A stretch of DNA of 22,365 nt from RGIG5327 sp045612485 (lineage in GTDB: Bacteria > Verrucomicrobiota > Lentisphaeria > Victivallales > UBA1829): positions 1 to 22,365 of the forward strand of contig JAZKZE010000014.1 in assembly GCA_045612485.1 (NCBI GenBank), in the 5' to 3' direction. The position numbers were made by a program, and so were the translations under genes. Below, in pieces: positions 6,371 to 14,636 of this stretch. How positions within the stretch are numbered: the first letter of the stretch is position 1; each line of letters starts with the position of its first letter. Under the pieces are notes generated by a model. It ran no database searches. It saw only the letters and a program-made list of their open reading frames with translations, and had not been told where the DNA came from.

Positions 6371-8137
6371 ATGTGTAAAAACAAAAGAACGATTCCGGAT
6401 ACTGCAGTTAAAACGATCCTTTCCCTCATTATTTTTGCTGTTGTACTTATTTTGCTCAATACCTGGTATATTGTAAGAAATCTGGATATTTCCTTTGAAT
6501 ATGCCTCCCCTTCCGGCTTCAGGATCACATTGGGGCATGATTGTGATAAAGATCTTTTCACGAAAGAAAAAATGGTTCTGCGTACTTATGAACTGCCGGC
6601 AAAAACCTATCCGGAAAAAGTTGTTTTCTCCATCCCCGCAGTAAAAAAAGAAATAGCCGGCATCTATATACAGATCGACCATGCCCCGGCAGGAATGATA
6701 TTGCAGAAGCTGTTTTCAGGCGACCGGAAAAAAGTATATTCACTTGATTTTCTGTACAATAATCTCCTGCCTGCCAAAAATCTCTCTGTGCAGAATAAAA
6801 TTGCAAGAGTGACAACACCGGGTACGCTCCGGCTGCCGCTGAATTTCGGAAAAATCATCAAAGTACACCACAGGATATTGTATGGAAACCTTTTTATTTC
6901 CATCATTCTGGCGTTTTCCCTTTCTCTGGCATTTTTCATTTTCTGCAAGGTGGAATTTACAAAAGAAAAACTTCCATCACTGCTTTTCATCTTCTGCGGA
7001 CTTGTTCTTCTGATTCTGCCGCTGACAAGAATAGATCTTTACAGCAGAATAAGTACGGAAAACCGTTTTCTGAATCCATTTCCGCTTCTTTGTAAAAACG
7101 GGATCTTCAACAGGAAATTTCCCGGGGAATTTGAAAAGTACCTCAATGACCGTTTTTTTCCGCGGGACGCTCTTATTGAGTTGGACAGAAAAGTTTTTGC
7201 GCTGAATTATTTTGATTCAGAAAACAGAAAACTGAGTCAGGCGGATACCTCCCTTGCCTTCTGGGGGAAAAATATGTGGATGTTCTGCAAAATATTCAAT
7301 ACGATTGAAATGATACAAAATAAGAATCTTTTTTCCGATGATGAATTGAAGATCTGTGCGGAAAGAGTCAATGCTCTGGAAAAGAAATTCAGGGAAAAAT
7401 TCAAGGCAAAGGTGTATATTCTTCTTGTACCGGATAAGGAGAGGATCTATGAAGAATATTATCCGGATCATCTTCTCAAGCAGAGAGTAAACACTCTTTC
7501 CCGCATGGAACAGCTGTATGGGTACCTGAAAAAACATACCAATGTAAAAATCATCTGTCCTGTGGAAAAACTCAAAGAAGCCAAAAAGAAACATATCGTT
7601 TATTACATGACAGGAACCCATTGCACCTACCGCGGTGCGGAGATCCTTGCCAACGAACTTCTCACAAAGATCGGGGAAGATTTTCCGGAAGCAAAAGAAC
7701 AGCAGAAACTCAATCCGGTCAAATGGCATATGCAGAAAAAAGCGGATGTGGATATTGCTGCCCTCCTCGGTTATACAAACCCGTACAAAGAGTTGCCGGA
7801 TGCCCTTCTGATGAACGAGGAATCCATCTTTACCGTTTTTGCGAAACCAACCTGCATCCAGCAGTCCATCCCCCTTTCCCTGTTTATATACAACCACAAA
7901 ACCCCGGAAAAATATGCGGCAAAAGGCTTGAAAACTCTGACATTTACAGACAGTTTCTGGAACTATATCACCCCCTTCCTTGTTCCGGCTGTATCGGATC
8001 AGCTTCACTTCTTTTACGGGATCGGAAAGAATTTTGTCATAGATTCCTTTGATGAAGAGATCACAAAATTCCATCCGGATATTGTGGTCATTCAATGCGC
8101 AGAACGTTTCCTTGACCGTTTTCTTTACCTCAAATAA
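6371..8137 (+). CDS. AlgX/AlgJ-like SGNH (DHHW-type) O-acetyltransferase-related membrane protein
   Basis: This 588-residue protein has a membrane anchor at about 13-34 and two more hydrophobic segments near 174-196 and 202-224. Between the first and second lies an extracytoplasmic beta-rich region. The C-terminal half (about 245-588) is AlgX/AlgJ/DHHW-like. The block TGTHCTYRGA (414-423) corresponds to the catalytic DxHW block, and TDSF (526-529, S528) to the GDSF serine block. In alginate systems these proteins receive acyl groups from AlgI and esterify the polysaccharide. Here the aspartate of the DxH pair is G415 while H417 and S528 remain, so activity may be altered. The MBOAT gene follows after 14 bp with its own AAAGGAGAG, so the two form an operon. 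No alginate synthase genes are nearby and the glycan is unknown. The start has GAGG upstream. Confidence 0.78.
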   Translation: MCKNKRTIPDTAVKTILSLIIFAVVLILLNTWYIVRNLDISFEYASPSGFRITLGHDCDKDLFTKEKMVLRTYELPAKTYPEKVVFSIPAVKKEIAGIYIQIDHAPAGMILQKLFSGDRKKVYSLDFLYNNLLPAKNLSVQNKIARVTTPGTLRLPLNFGKIIKVHHRILYGNLFISIILAFSLSLAFFIFCKVEFTKEKLPSLLFIFCGLVLLILPLTRIDLYSRISTENRFLNPFPLLCKNGIFNRKFPGEFEKYLNDRFFPRDALIELDRKVFALNYFDSENRKLSQADTSLAFWGKNMWMFCKIFNTIEMIQNKNLFSDDELKICAERVNALEKKFREKFKAKVYILLVPDKERIYEEYYPDHLLKQRVNTLSRMEQLYGYLKKHTNVKIICPVEKLKEAKKKHIVYYMTGTHCTYRGAEILANELLTKIGEDFPEAKEQQKLNPVKWHMQKKADVDIAALLGYTNPYKELPDALLMNEESIFTVFAKPTCIQQSIPLSLFIYNHKTPEKYAAKGLKTLTFTDSFWNYITPFLVPAVSDQLHFFYGIGKNFVIDSFDEEITKFHPDIVVIQCAERFLDRFLYLK

Positions 8138-8151
8138 AGGAGAGATTTCTT

Positions 8152-9546
8152 ATGGTATTCAGCTCACTTGTTTTTCTTTCTGTATTTCTGCCTCTGCAAT
8201 TGCTTATTTATTATCTGGCACCGCGGTCATGGCGTAATTATATCCTTCTTGCCGGCAGTCTCTTTTTCTATGCCTGGGGGGAAGTTATTCTGATATGGGT
8301 GATGATCGCCTCCATTCTGTGGAATCATTTTACAGCCGTGTGGATAGATATTGCAGAAGATCCCGGCAGAAAAAAAAGGATCCTTACATTGGGGATACTT
8401 GCAAATCTTGCTGCACTTGGATATTTCAAATACACAGACTTTTTCATCAGCAACTGGAATTTTATAAGCGGAATGAAACTGCCGCTTTTGCATATTGTTC
8501 TGCCCATCGGGATCTCCTTCTATACTTTTCAGGCAATTTCCTACCTTGTGGATGTTTACAGAAAAGATACAAAGGCAGAAAAAAATCCCGTCAATACAGG
8601 TTTGTACATTGCCTTTTTCCCGCAGTTGATTGCAGGTCCCATTGTAAAATTCCATGAGATAGCTTCCCAGATCCGTTCCAGAACAGAATCCATTCCGGAA
8701 TTTGCCGCAGGGATGCAGAGATTTCTGGAAGGATTGGCAAAAAAGATCCTGATAGCCAATGTAATGGGGGAGATGGCAGATACGATCTTTACAAGCAATA
8801 TTTCCGCTCTGACACCGGCGGATGCATGGCTGGGGGCATTGGCATATACGCTCCAGATTTTCTTTGACTTTTCCGGTTATTCGGATATGGCGATCGGGCT
8901 GGGCCACATGTTCGGTTTCACCATCCCGGAAAACTTTAAATATCCCTATATATCCACCTCTATAACAGAATTCTGGAGAAGATGGCATATATCCCTTTCC
9001 ACCTGGTTCAAAGAATATTTGTACATACCTCTCGGCGGTTCAAGAAAAACACAGATCGTTACGTTGAGAAATCTTCTTATCGTTTTTGCGGTCACCGGAT
9101 TCTGGCACGGAGCAGGCTGGACCTTTATTATCTGGGGATTCTGGCACGGATTTTTCATTATTGTTGAGAGATTGCTGAAACTTGATAAAAGAGAGTTTCC
9201 ATTTATTGCAAAAATATTCCTGCATCTTTATTTGCTTCTGACTGTGATCATCGGCTGGGTATTTTTCCGTGCGGATGATTTTTCCATTGCCTCCGGAATT
9301 CTTGCAAAAATGTTCTCCTTCCATAAATGGCAATGGATCTCGCTGCCTGTTTCAAGGTTGTTTATTGCTTCATTCATTGCGGGGATCCTGTTCAGTACTC
9401 TTCTGCCGCAGAAACTTTACAGCTTTATCAGGGAAAAATTCTATACCCTTCTTCTCTGGCGTTTTGCCTGCTGCGGCTTGCTTTTCCTGGTTCTCCTGAG
9501 ATTGGCAAAGTCTGCCTACAATCCCTTTATTTATTTCCGTTTCTGA
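8152..9546 (+). CDS. MBOAT-family O-acyltransferase (AlgI-like)
   Basis: This 464-residue polytopic membrane protein belongs to the membrane-bound O-acyltransferase family, AlgI/DltB/PatA branch. Typical blocks appear in order: LLAGSLFFYAWGE near 33-45, LPIGISFYTFQAISYLVDVYR near 117-138, FFPQLIAGPIVKF near 161-173, FFDFSGYSDMAIGLG near 239-253, and SITEFWRRWHISLSTWF near 268-284. The conserved GFWHGAGWTFIIWGFWHG follows, with the catalytic-type histidine at H319 and a second at H332. AlgI-type proteins move acyl groups from a cytoplasmic donor across the membrane to a periplasmic partner, which here is surely the SGNH protein encoded 14 bp upstream. The length is usual for AlgI. A bidirectional terminator follows. 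The receiving polymer (exopolysaccharide, cell-wall glycan or other) cannot be determined. Confidence 0.93.
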   Translation: MVFSSLVFLSVFLPLQLLIYYLAPRSWRNYILLAGSLFFYAWGEVILIWVMIASILWNHFTAVWIDIAEDPGRKKRILTLGILANLAALGYFKYTDFFISNWNFISGMKLPLLHIVLPIGISFYTFQAISYLVDVYRKDTKAEKNPVNTGLYIAFFPQLIAGPIVKFHEIASQIRSRTESIPEFAAGMQRFLEGLAKKILIANVMGEMADTIFTSNISALTPADAWLGALAYTLQIFFDFSGYSDMAIGLGHMFGFTIPENFKYPYISTSITEFWRRWHISLSTWFKEYLYIPLGGSRKTQIVTLRNLLIVFAVTGFWHGAGWTFIIWGFWHGFFIIVERLLKLDKREFPFIAKIFLHLYLLLTVIIGWVFFRADDFSIASGILAKMFSFHKWQWISLPVSRLFIASFIAGILFSTLLPQKLYSFIREKFYTLLLWRFACCGLLFLVLLRLAKSAYNPFIYFRF

Positions 9547-9562
9547 AGAGAATAAAGCAAAA

Positions 9563-9608
9563 AAAAAGATATTATGAATACCGTAATGGTACTGCATAAT
9601 ATCTTTTT
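9563..9608. terminator. Bidirectional intrinsic terminator
   Basis: AAAAAGATATTATG (9563-9576) is an exact complement of CATAATATCTTTTT (9595-9608). Inside the 18-base loop a smaller TACC/GGTA pair can extend the stem. The A-run on one side and T-run on the other make it work on both strands, serving the convergent MBOAT gene (plus) and GH42 gene (minus). Confidence 0.8.
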
Positions 9609-9628
9609 CTGTTTACCGGCAGGACCAG

Positions 9629-11623
9629 TTATTTTTTGATTCTGATAACAGCATTTTTGTATGCTTCAAGAGTGATAACGCCGTCTTTCAATGCTTCACC
9701 CATCACATTTTCGCCCTGCTGCCATGCGGAGGGGAATGTAACAGTGTGACCATTGAAGTTGGTAAGGAACAGGAGATCACCGCGGCAGCTTGCGTCGATC
9801 CCGGCGGGAAGATCATTATTCTTTATTCCGGCAAGTTTTCCGGCATAATTGATAATATCCTGCAAAAGCTCCTTGTTTACGGAGTCAGCCACATAGTAAA
9901 GAACATATCCTTTACCATATTTACGGCAGGTGAGGAAGGGGCGTCCCTTCAAAACGGAATTACTGAAAGTCATCAATATTTCCGTATCGGCATCCGGTAC
10001 GATCGTTCCTGTCCAGAACCCTAAAGTACCTTCAGATTTCTTACCGTTGAATGTACCGGAAACGACAGTCTGTTCGCTTTCAGCTCCTTTGCCGTCATAA
10101 TCCGGAATGCAGTAGGTATCCCATACGGGCATATTTTCCGCAACTTTCAAACCGGCAAGTTTTGTAAGATGTTCCGGACCTTCCACTTTGATATTTTTTG
10201 CCCAGTTGTCAAACATGCCGATCCTGCCGTTCATCAGCAATACACCGCCGTTTTCCACATATTTTTCCAACTTTGCCGCATAAGATTCCGGCATATAGGG
10301 ATACATGGGAAGAACAAGCAGTTTATAACGGGAATAATCCACTTCAGAGGAAACGATCTCGGAAGTCATGGAGGCATTGAGCATGGCATTGTGGTTGGCA
10401 GAAAGCCACTCTTCATGGAAGTTGAATCTGCCGGCTCGTCCCAGAGCATAGATCCAGCTCTGATCGTAATCATTGACCAATGCGGCATCCGTTTCAGGAA
10501 GAGGAAGTTCCTTTTCTCCGTCGAGAGCATTGGCGTCGGCGATCATTTTGCCCAGTTCCTCATATTTTTCACAGGGAACCCCTGTGGGACAGATAATGGT
10601 AAGATGTTCCTTCTCATTTCCGGCAGGATGATTGTTCCAGTTGAAGTAGAAAATATGATCGTAGCCGTGACCGATAAAGAACCAGTAATACATCTGTGTA
10701 AGATCATGTCTGGGCCAGTCGGGTGCGGTATTTGTTTCCAGCATCCAGGGTTTGACCCCCACTTTCAGACCGCGGTAAAGGTCGGTGCAGAATCTGTGGA
10801 ATTCATAATCTTTTGCATAGCGGGGATACATGTCATTGCCGGTGAAATCCAGTTCATCAAAGACCTGGTAACGGTCGCATAAAACATAGTTATTTGTACC
10901 GATTTTGGCATCGGGAATGACTTTCTTGATCTCACGGGCCTGAAGCAGGATAAAGTCTGCCTGTTCCCGGGAACGGAATCTGCGGGAATCCAGAGTACGG
11001 GAGGAAGACATATTTTCCCAGCGGTTTTCCAGTTCAATCTCATTGAAGGAGGCAAATTCGCCACTCCAGAAAGTCGTACCCCATACTCTGTTGACTTCTT
11101 CAATTGTTTTATATCTGTCTTTTACAAATTTACGGAATTTTGCCTGACATTCCGGACAGAAACAGTCAGGGAAACGGGAACAGCCCGGTTCATTGTCGAT
11201 CTGCCAGCCGACCACATAGGGATTGCCCTTTACAGCTTCCGCCATTTTTCTTGCCATACGGTTGCAGAAATCCCGGTAAATCTGACTTGTATAGCATGTA
11301 TGATCTCTTACGCCGAACCATGCTTTAGTGATCTGGTCACGGTTGACTCTCAATATCTGGGGATATTCCCGGCACATCCATGCGGGTGCAGCAGAAGAAG
11401 GGGTACACAAAATTGTATTGATCCCTTCTTTACCGAAGATATTGATCGCTTCAACGAGCCAGTCGAAGGTGAAATTGCCTTCTGTGGGTTCCATATGACT
11501 CCAGGCGAACTCCCCGATACGGATGGAAGTCACCCCGATTTTTTTCATTCTCAAAGCGTCTTCTTTGATCTCATCCAGAGTCCATACTTCCGGATAATAA
11601 GCTGTTCCGACATCAATTTTCAT
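9629..11623 (-). CDS. GH42 beta-galactosidase
   Basis: The start at 11623 gives 664 residues, normal for GH42; it has AAAGGA seven bases upstream, whereas an in-frame ATG at 11683 would add a hydrophobic, unrelated leader. The (beta/alpha)8 catalytic domain begins with GTAYYPEVW. The acid/base glutamate lies in QIDNEPGC (E145) and the likely nucleophile in MLETNT (E296). The cysteines C110, C154, C156 and C159 (DHTC, then DCFCPEC) fit the zinc cluster known in GH42 enzymes. The trimerisation domain follows, with NGGVLLMNGR near 465-474, and then a small C-terminal beta domain. There is no signal peptide, so the enzyme acts in the cytoplasm on imported beta-galactosides. It stands alone, with its own promoter and terminator and no transporter beside it. 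Confidence 0.93.
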   Translation of the reverse strand: MKIDVGTAYYPEVWTLDEIKEDALRMKKIGVTSIRIGEFAWSHMEPTEGNFTFDWLVEAINIFGKEGINTILCTPSSAAPAWMCREYPQILRVNRDQITKAWFGVRDHTCYTSQIYRDFCNRMARKMAEAVKGNPYVVGWQIDNEPGCSRFPDCFCPECQAKFRKFVKDRYKTIEEVNRVWGTTFWSGEFASFNEIELENRWENMSSSRTLDSRRFRSREQADFILLQAREIKKVIPDAKIGTNNYVLCDRYQVFDELDFTGNDMYPRYAKDYEFHRFCTDLYRGLKVGVKPWMLETNTAPDWPRHDLTQMYYWFFIGHGYDHIFYFNWNNHPAGNEKEHLTIICPTGVPCEKYEELGKMIADANALDGEKELPLPETDAALVNDYDQSWIYALGRAGRFNFHEEWLSANHNAMLNASMTSEIVSSEVDYSRYKLLVLPMYPYMPESYAAKLEKYVENGGVLLMNGRIGMFDNWAKNIKVEGPEHLTKLAGLKVAENMPVWDTYCIPDYDGKGAESEQTVVSGTFNGKKSEGTLGFWTGTIVPDADTEILMTFSNSVLKGRPFLTCRKYGKGYVLYYVADSVNKELLQDIINYAGKLAGIKNNDLPAGIDASCRGDLLFLTNFNGHTVTFPSAWQQGENVMGEALKDGVITLEAYKNAVIRIKK

Positions 11624-11672
11624 GTTTGATCCTTTATTTTGTTCAGTAAAGAATAATAATTGTCTGTAATAT

Positions 11673-11700
11673 AGTATAATCATCTTTTTCTTTTTAGCAA
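11673..11700 (-). promoter_or_regulatory. Promoter of the GH42 gene
   Basis: On the minus strand TTGCTA (11700-11695), a 16-bp spacer and TATACT (11678-11673) precede the start codon by about 50 bases. The -10 is good and the -35 moderate. No operator-like dyad was recognised. Confidence 0.4.
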
Positions 11701-11813
11701 GTTGATTATGGTACTTTTTGCAGAAAAGATATAAAAAAAAGGAAAGAACATCCTCTCAGTACATGATAAAAACAAATTTTAATAAAAAAAACATATTTTT
11801 TCTTTATTTTGAT

Positions 11814-11841
11814 TTGACTTTTCTGTTTACGGGTATATATT
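11814..11841 (+). promoter_or_regulatory. Promoter of tRNA-Arg(TCG)
   Basis: TTGACT (11814-11819), 16 bp, TATATT (11836-11841). The same boxes and spacing recur 242 bp downstream before the second tRNA gene, which supports both as real promoters. Confidence 0.65.
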
Positions 11842-11885
11842 AAAGGCATCAAGTTGATTGAGAGAACTTCTCCCGTCAATGAGAT

Positions 11886-11962
11886 GCACCCGTAGCTCAA
11901 TTGGATAGAGCATCTGGCTTCGGACCAGAAGGTTGCAGGTTCGAGTCCTACCGGGTGCACCA
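11886..11962 (+). tRNA. tRNA-Arg, anticodon TCG
   Basis: The gene folds into a cloverleaf with CCA encoded (11960-11962). Acceptor arms are GCACCCG and CGGGTGC, the D-arm is GCTC/GAGC, the anticodon stem is TCTGG/CCAGA and the loop CTTCGGA. The anticodon TCG (11920-11922) reads CGA and probably CGG. The T-arm GCAGG-TTCGAGT-CCTAC has one C-A mismatch (positions 50/64), shared with the second copy. It is nearly identical to the tRNA at 12130, differing only at position 34. It is part of a duplicated promoter-leader-tRNA-terminator unit. The antisense strand gives a spurious protein frame often mis-annotated over this tRNA class. Confidence 0.96.
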
Positions 11963-11978
11963 CTTTTTTGTGTGTTTT

Positions 11979-12011
11979 CCGTTTCACTTTACTGTGAAGC
12001 GGATTTTTTTT
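11979..12011 (+). terminator. Intrinsic terminator of tRNA-Arg(TCG)
   Basis: CCGTTTCAC (11979-11987) pairs with GTGAAGCGG (11994-12002), with one G-T pair, around loop TTTACT. A run of eight T follows. Confidence 0.85.
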
Positions 12012-12055
12012 GCTCTTTTTTGAAAAATCTGTGAGAATTTATATCTTCTTTCCAT

Positions 12056-12083
12056 TTGACTTTTTTGTATGATGGTGTATATT
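12056..12083 (+). promoter_or_regulatory. Promoter of tRNA-Arg(ACG)
   Basis: TTGACT (12056-12061), 16 bp, TATATT (12078-12083), matching the promoter of the upstream copy. Confidence 0.65.
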
Positions 12084-12129
12084 ATAAGGCATCAGGTTGA
12101 TTGAAGGATGATTTTCCAGTCAACAAGAT

Positions 12130-12206
12130 GCACCCGTAGCTCAATTGGATAGAGCATCTGGCTACGGACCAGAAGGTTGCAGGTTCGAGTCCTACCGGGT
12201 GCACCA
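12130..12206 (+). tRNA. tRNA-Arg, anticodon ACG
   Basis: The cloverleaf matches the copy 244 bp upstream, with encoded CCA (12204-12206). The loop is CTACGGA and the anticodon ACG (12164-12166). A34 in tRNA-Arg is normally deaminated to inosine by TadA, so this copy should read CGU, CGC and CGA. The only difference from the first copy across the 77 bases is base 34 (A versus T). The same T-stem C-A mismatch is present. Confidence 0.96.
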
Positions 12207-12220
12207 CTTTTGTATGTTTT

Positions 12221-12254
12221 CCGTTTCACTTCTCCGTGAAGCGGATTTTTTTTT
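12221..12254 (+). terminator. Intrinsic terminator of tRNA-Arg(ACG)
   Basis: CCGTTTCAC (12221-12229) pairs with GTGAAGCGG (12236-12244) around loop TTCTCC, followed by nine T. The arms are identical to the first terminator and only the loop differs. Confidence 0.85.
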
Positions 12255-12496
12255 GCTCTTTTTTGAAAAGATTCAGCATTACCGGATAAAAATATAACAA
12301 TCCTTCCCGTTGGACAGATCAGGCAAATCCGCCTTTTTTCACAAGTCAGAAAAAAACGAAAAAGCAGGATCGCTCCAATAATATTTTTTCCTGCCGCAAA
12401 TCTTCATTTTTTCAGAAAAAATCTTTTTTCCGGTAAAAAACTTTTAAAAAATACTGTTTTTTTGCAAAAAGTTCTCATTTTTTTTGTAATCCGGGT
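12255..12496. other. Gene-free AT-rich spacer
   Basis: Between the second tRNA terminator and the EF-G-2 promoter I see no open frame with a ribosome-binding site, no tRNA and no convincing hairpin with a U-run. Runs of A and T dominate, especially 12400-12490. Confidence 0.5.
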
Positions 12497-12525
12497 TTGA
12501 CAAATAAAAAAATAAATGCTATAGA
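12497..12525 (+). promoter_or_regulatory. Promoter of the EF-G-2-like gene
   Basis: A perfect -35 TTGACA (12497-12502) is followed by 17 bp and TATAGA (12520-12525). The 5' leader is about 60 bases. Confidence 0.6.
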
Positions 12526-12593
12526 TAATCCCAGAGATGAGATCTTCTGATCTGAAAAAATCATATATGACACCTTAAAAAATGGAGGTAGGT

Positions 12594-14621
12594 ATGAAAT
12601 TTGAGGCAAAGAAAATCAGAAACTTCGTTGTAGCCGGTCACAGCGGGTGCGGCAAAACCACTCTCTGTGACCTGATGCTCTACAAAGCCAAAGTTGTTGA
12701 CCGGCCCGGTTCGGTTGATGCAAAAACAAGTGTTTCCGATTTCACTCCGGACGAACAGGAAAAACACTCCAGTATTTACACCGCGTACATGACATGTGAA
12801 TGGAATGGTACGCGGTTTTTCTTTTCCGATACTCCCGGTTACGGTCCCTTCATCGGAGATGTGATCCCTGCCTATCGTGCCAGCGGTGCTGCTCTTGTGG
12901 TCATGGACGGGGTCAACGGTATTGAAGTGGGGGCGGCAAGAGCGTTCAAACTGGGGAAGAGTTTTGATATTCCCAAACTTGCTTTCATCAACCGCCTTGA
13001 TAAAGAACAGGCAGACTTCTTTAAAGTCGTGGATCAGATGAAGGAAGCCTATGGAAAAAATACAGCTGTCCCCATGACTCTGCCGGTAGGCAAAGAAGAT
13101 AAATTCGAACGGGTGGTAAGCGTTTTTGATGATCCTGCGAATATACCCGATGATCTCAAAGATATTGCCGCAGAATGTAAAGAAATACTCATGGATACAG
13201 TGGCGGAATCTGATGAAGCCCTTATGGAACGCTATCTTTCCGGAGAAAAACTCACAGAAGAAGAGATCCTCCGCGGACTTCATGATGCACTCAAAAGCGG
13301 TTCACTCATCCCCATTTTTGCCGGAAGTACAGCAAAGGATATCGGGGTGACTGAAGTAATGAACGGAATCACCGGAGTAAGCCAGAATCCTCTGGAGCGT
13401 ACCCGTACTGCCAGCGACGGCAAACTTGTAGTCCCCAGTGAAGACGGCCCTGCGGCAGCATTTGTATTCAAAACAGTACTGGATCCCCATGTTGGTCAGT
13501 TTGCCTTCTTCCGGGTCCTCACAGGCAAAATCCGTTCCAACAGTGATATACTCAACCTCAATAACGGAACAAAAGAACATATCGGTCAGTTGATCATTCT
13601 AAACGGCAAAACCCAGATCCCGGTGGATGAGGCCTGTCCCGGCTGCATCTGCGGTGTGGCAAAGCTGAAAGCAACCAAAACCGGCGATACACTGGGTGAA
13701 AATACCTCCTGCAGTATCATGTCGCCCATGGAATTCCCCAATCCGGTGATCTCCTACGCCATTACACCTGTGAAAAGCGGAGATGAAGAAAAGATCGTTA
13801 CCGGCTTGCAGAAACTCTGTGAATGTGATCCCACTCTGCATATTGAAAACAATACGGAAACCCATGAAACGCTCTTCAGCGGTATGGGTGAACAGCATTT
13901 GCAGATCGCATTGCGCCGTTTGAAAGATCTCTCCAAAGTGGAGGTCAATACTGCCTCCCCGAAGATTGCTTACAGGGAAACCATCAACGGTAAAGGGGAA
14001 GCATCCTACCGGCATAAAAAACAATCCGGCGGTCACGGGCAGTTTGCGGAAGTACATCTGCGGATCGAACCCAGTCAGGAAAAATTCGAGTTTGTCAACG
14101 CTATCGTAGGCGGCGCCATTCCGAAAAATTATATTCCTGCGGTGGAAAAAGGTGTTCTGGAAGCCATGGCAAGCGGACCTCTGGCAGGCTGTGTTGTGGA
14201 AAATGTGAAAGTAACCGTATTTGACGGTAAATTCCATGATGTGGATTCTTCAGAAATGGCATTCAAAATCGCCACACGCAAAGCCTTCCGTATGGCGATG
14301 GAAAAATCCAAACCCATGCTGCTGGAACCTGTCATGAATGTAAAAGTGCTTGTTCCTGCCGAATTTATGGGAGATATTACCGGCAACCTCAACCAGAAAC
14401 GGGGCAGGATCATTGGAATGGATACTGAAGACGGTTTGCAGGTTCTCAATGTGGAAGTACCTCAGGCGGAACTTGCCAAGTATGCCACGGAACTGCGTTC
14501 CATGACCCAGGGAAGAGGTTCCTTTGATATGAGTTTTGCAAGATATGAACTTGTACCGCCCAACGTGGCAAATGAGATCATTGCGAAATTCAAAGCCACC
14601 CAGACAGAAGAAGAGGATTGA
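12594..14621 (+). CDS. Elongation factor G-like translational GTPase (EF-G-2 / FusA2 type)
   Basis: ATG at 12594 is chosen because GGAGG (12584-12588) sits five bases upstream; an in-frame ATG at 12582 overlaps that site. The product is 675 residues. GTPase motifs are GHSGCGKT (15-22), DTPGY (79-83) and NRLD (133-136). Domains II to V follow, including the domain III/IV stretch FSGMGEQHLQIALRRL, the KQSGGHGQFAEV strand and the domain IV tip loop HDVDSSEMAF, ending with the domain V MTQGRGSF. Canonical EF-G starts with AHIDAGKTT and has DTPGH; the GHSG and DTPGY forms mark the EF-G-2/FusA2-like paralog group. The tyrosine replaces the histidine that activates hydrolytic water. It may act in ribosome recycling, stress or assembly, but its role is not settled. 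It stands alone between a promoter and a terminator. Confidence 0.92.
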   Translation: MKFEAKKIRNFVVAGHSGCGKTTLCDLMLYKAKVVDRPGSVDAKTSVSDFTPDEQEKHSSIYTAYMTCEWNGTRFFFSDTPGYGPFIGDVIPAYRASGAALVVMDGVNGIEVGAARAFKLGKSFDIPKLAFINRLDKEQADFFKVVDQMKEAYGKNTAVPMTLPVGKEDKFERVVSVFDDPANIPDDLKDIAAECKEILMDTVAESDEALMERYLSGEKLTEEEILRGLHDALKSGSLIPIFAGSTAKDIGVTEVMNGITGVSQNPLERTRTASDGKLVVPSEDGPAAAFVFKTVLDPHVGQFAFFRVLTGKIRSNSDILNLNNGTKEHIGQLIILNGKTQIPVDEACPGCICGVAKLKATKTGDTLGENTSCSIMSPMEFPNPVISYAITPVKSGDEEKIVTGLQKLCECDPTLHIENNTETHETLFSGMGEQHLQIALRRLKDLSKVEVNTASPKIAYRETINGKGEASYRHKKQSGGHGQFAEVHLRIEPSQEKFEFVNAIVGGAIPKNYIPAVEKGVLEAMASGPLAGCVVENVKVTVFDGKFHDVDSSEMAFKIATRKAFRMAMEKSKPMLLEPVMNVKVLVPAEFMGDITGNLNQKRGRIIGMDTEDGLQVLNVEVPQAELAKYATELRSMTQGRGSFDMSFARYELVPPNVANEIIAKFKATQTEEED

Positions 14622-14636
14622 TCTAAAATCTCTTTT

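Noticed and set aside
7217..8095. 292-residue minus-strand frame inside the AlgX-like gene
   Set aside because: It is rich in Phe, Ile and Cys, as expected for a reverse-complement shadow, with no recognisable motif.
11706..11987. A 93-residue minus-strand frame containing VGLEPATFWSEARCSIQLSYGC
   Set aside because: It is antisense to the tRNA-Arg(TCG) gene. This peptide string is a familiar artefact of translating such tRNA regions.
11811..12265. Possible mobile-element or attachment-site duplication at the tRNA genes
   Set aside because: There is no integrase and no partial tRNA 3' repeat, and both copies are complete transcription units, so a plain tandem duplication explains it.
12430..12475. 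AACTTTT / AAAAAGTT possible stem in the spacer before the EF-G-2 gene
   Set aside because: It is AT-only, poorly paired and in a homopolymer-rich region; it is likely chance.
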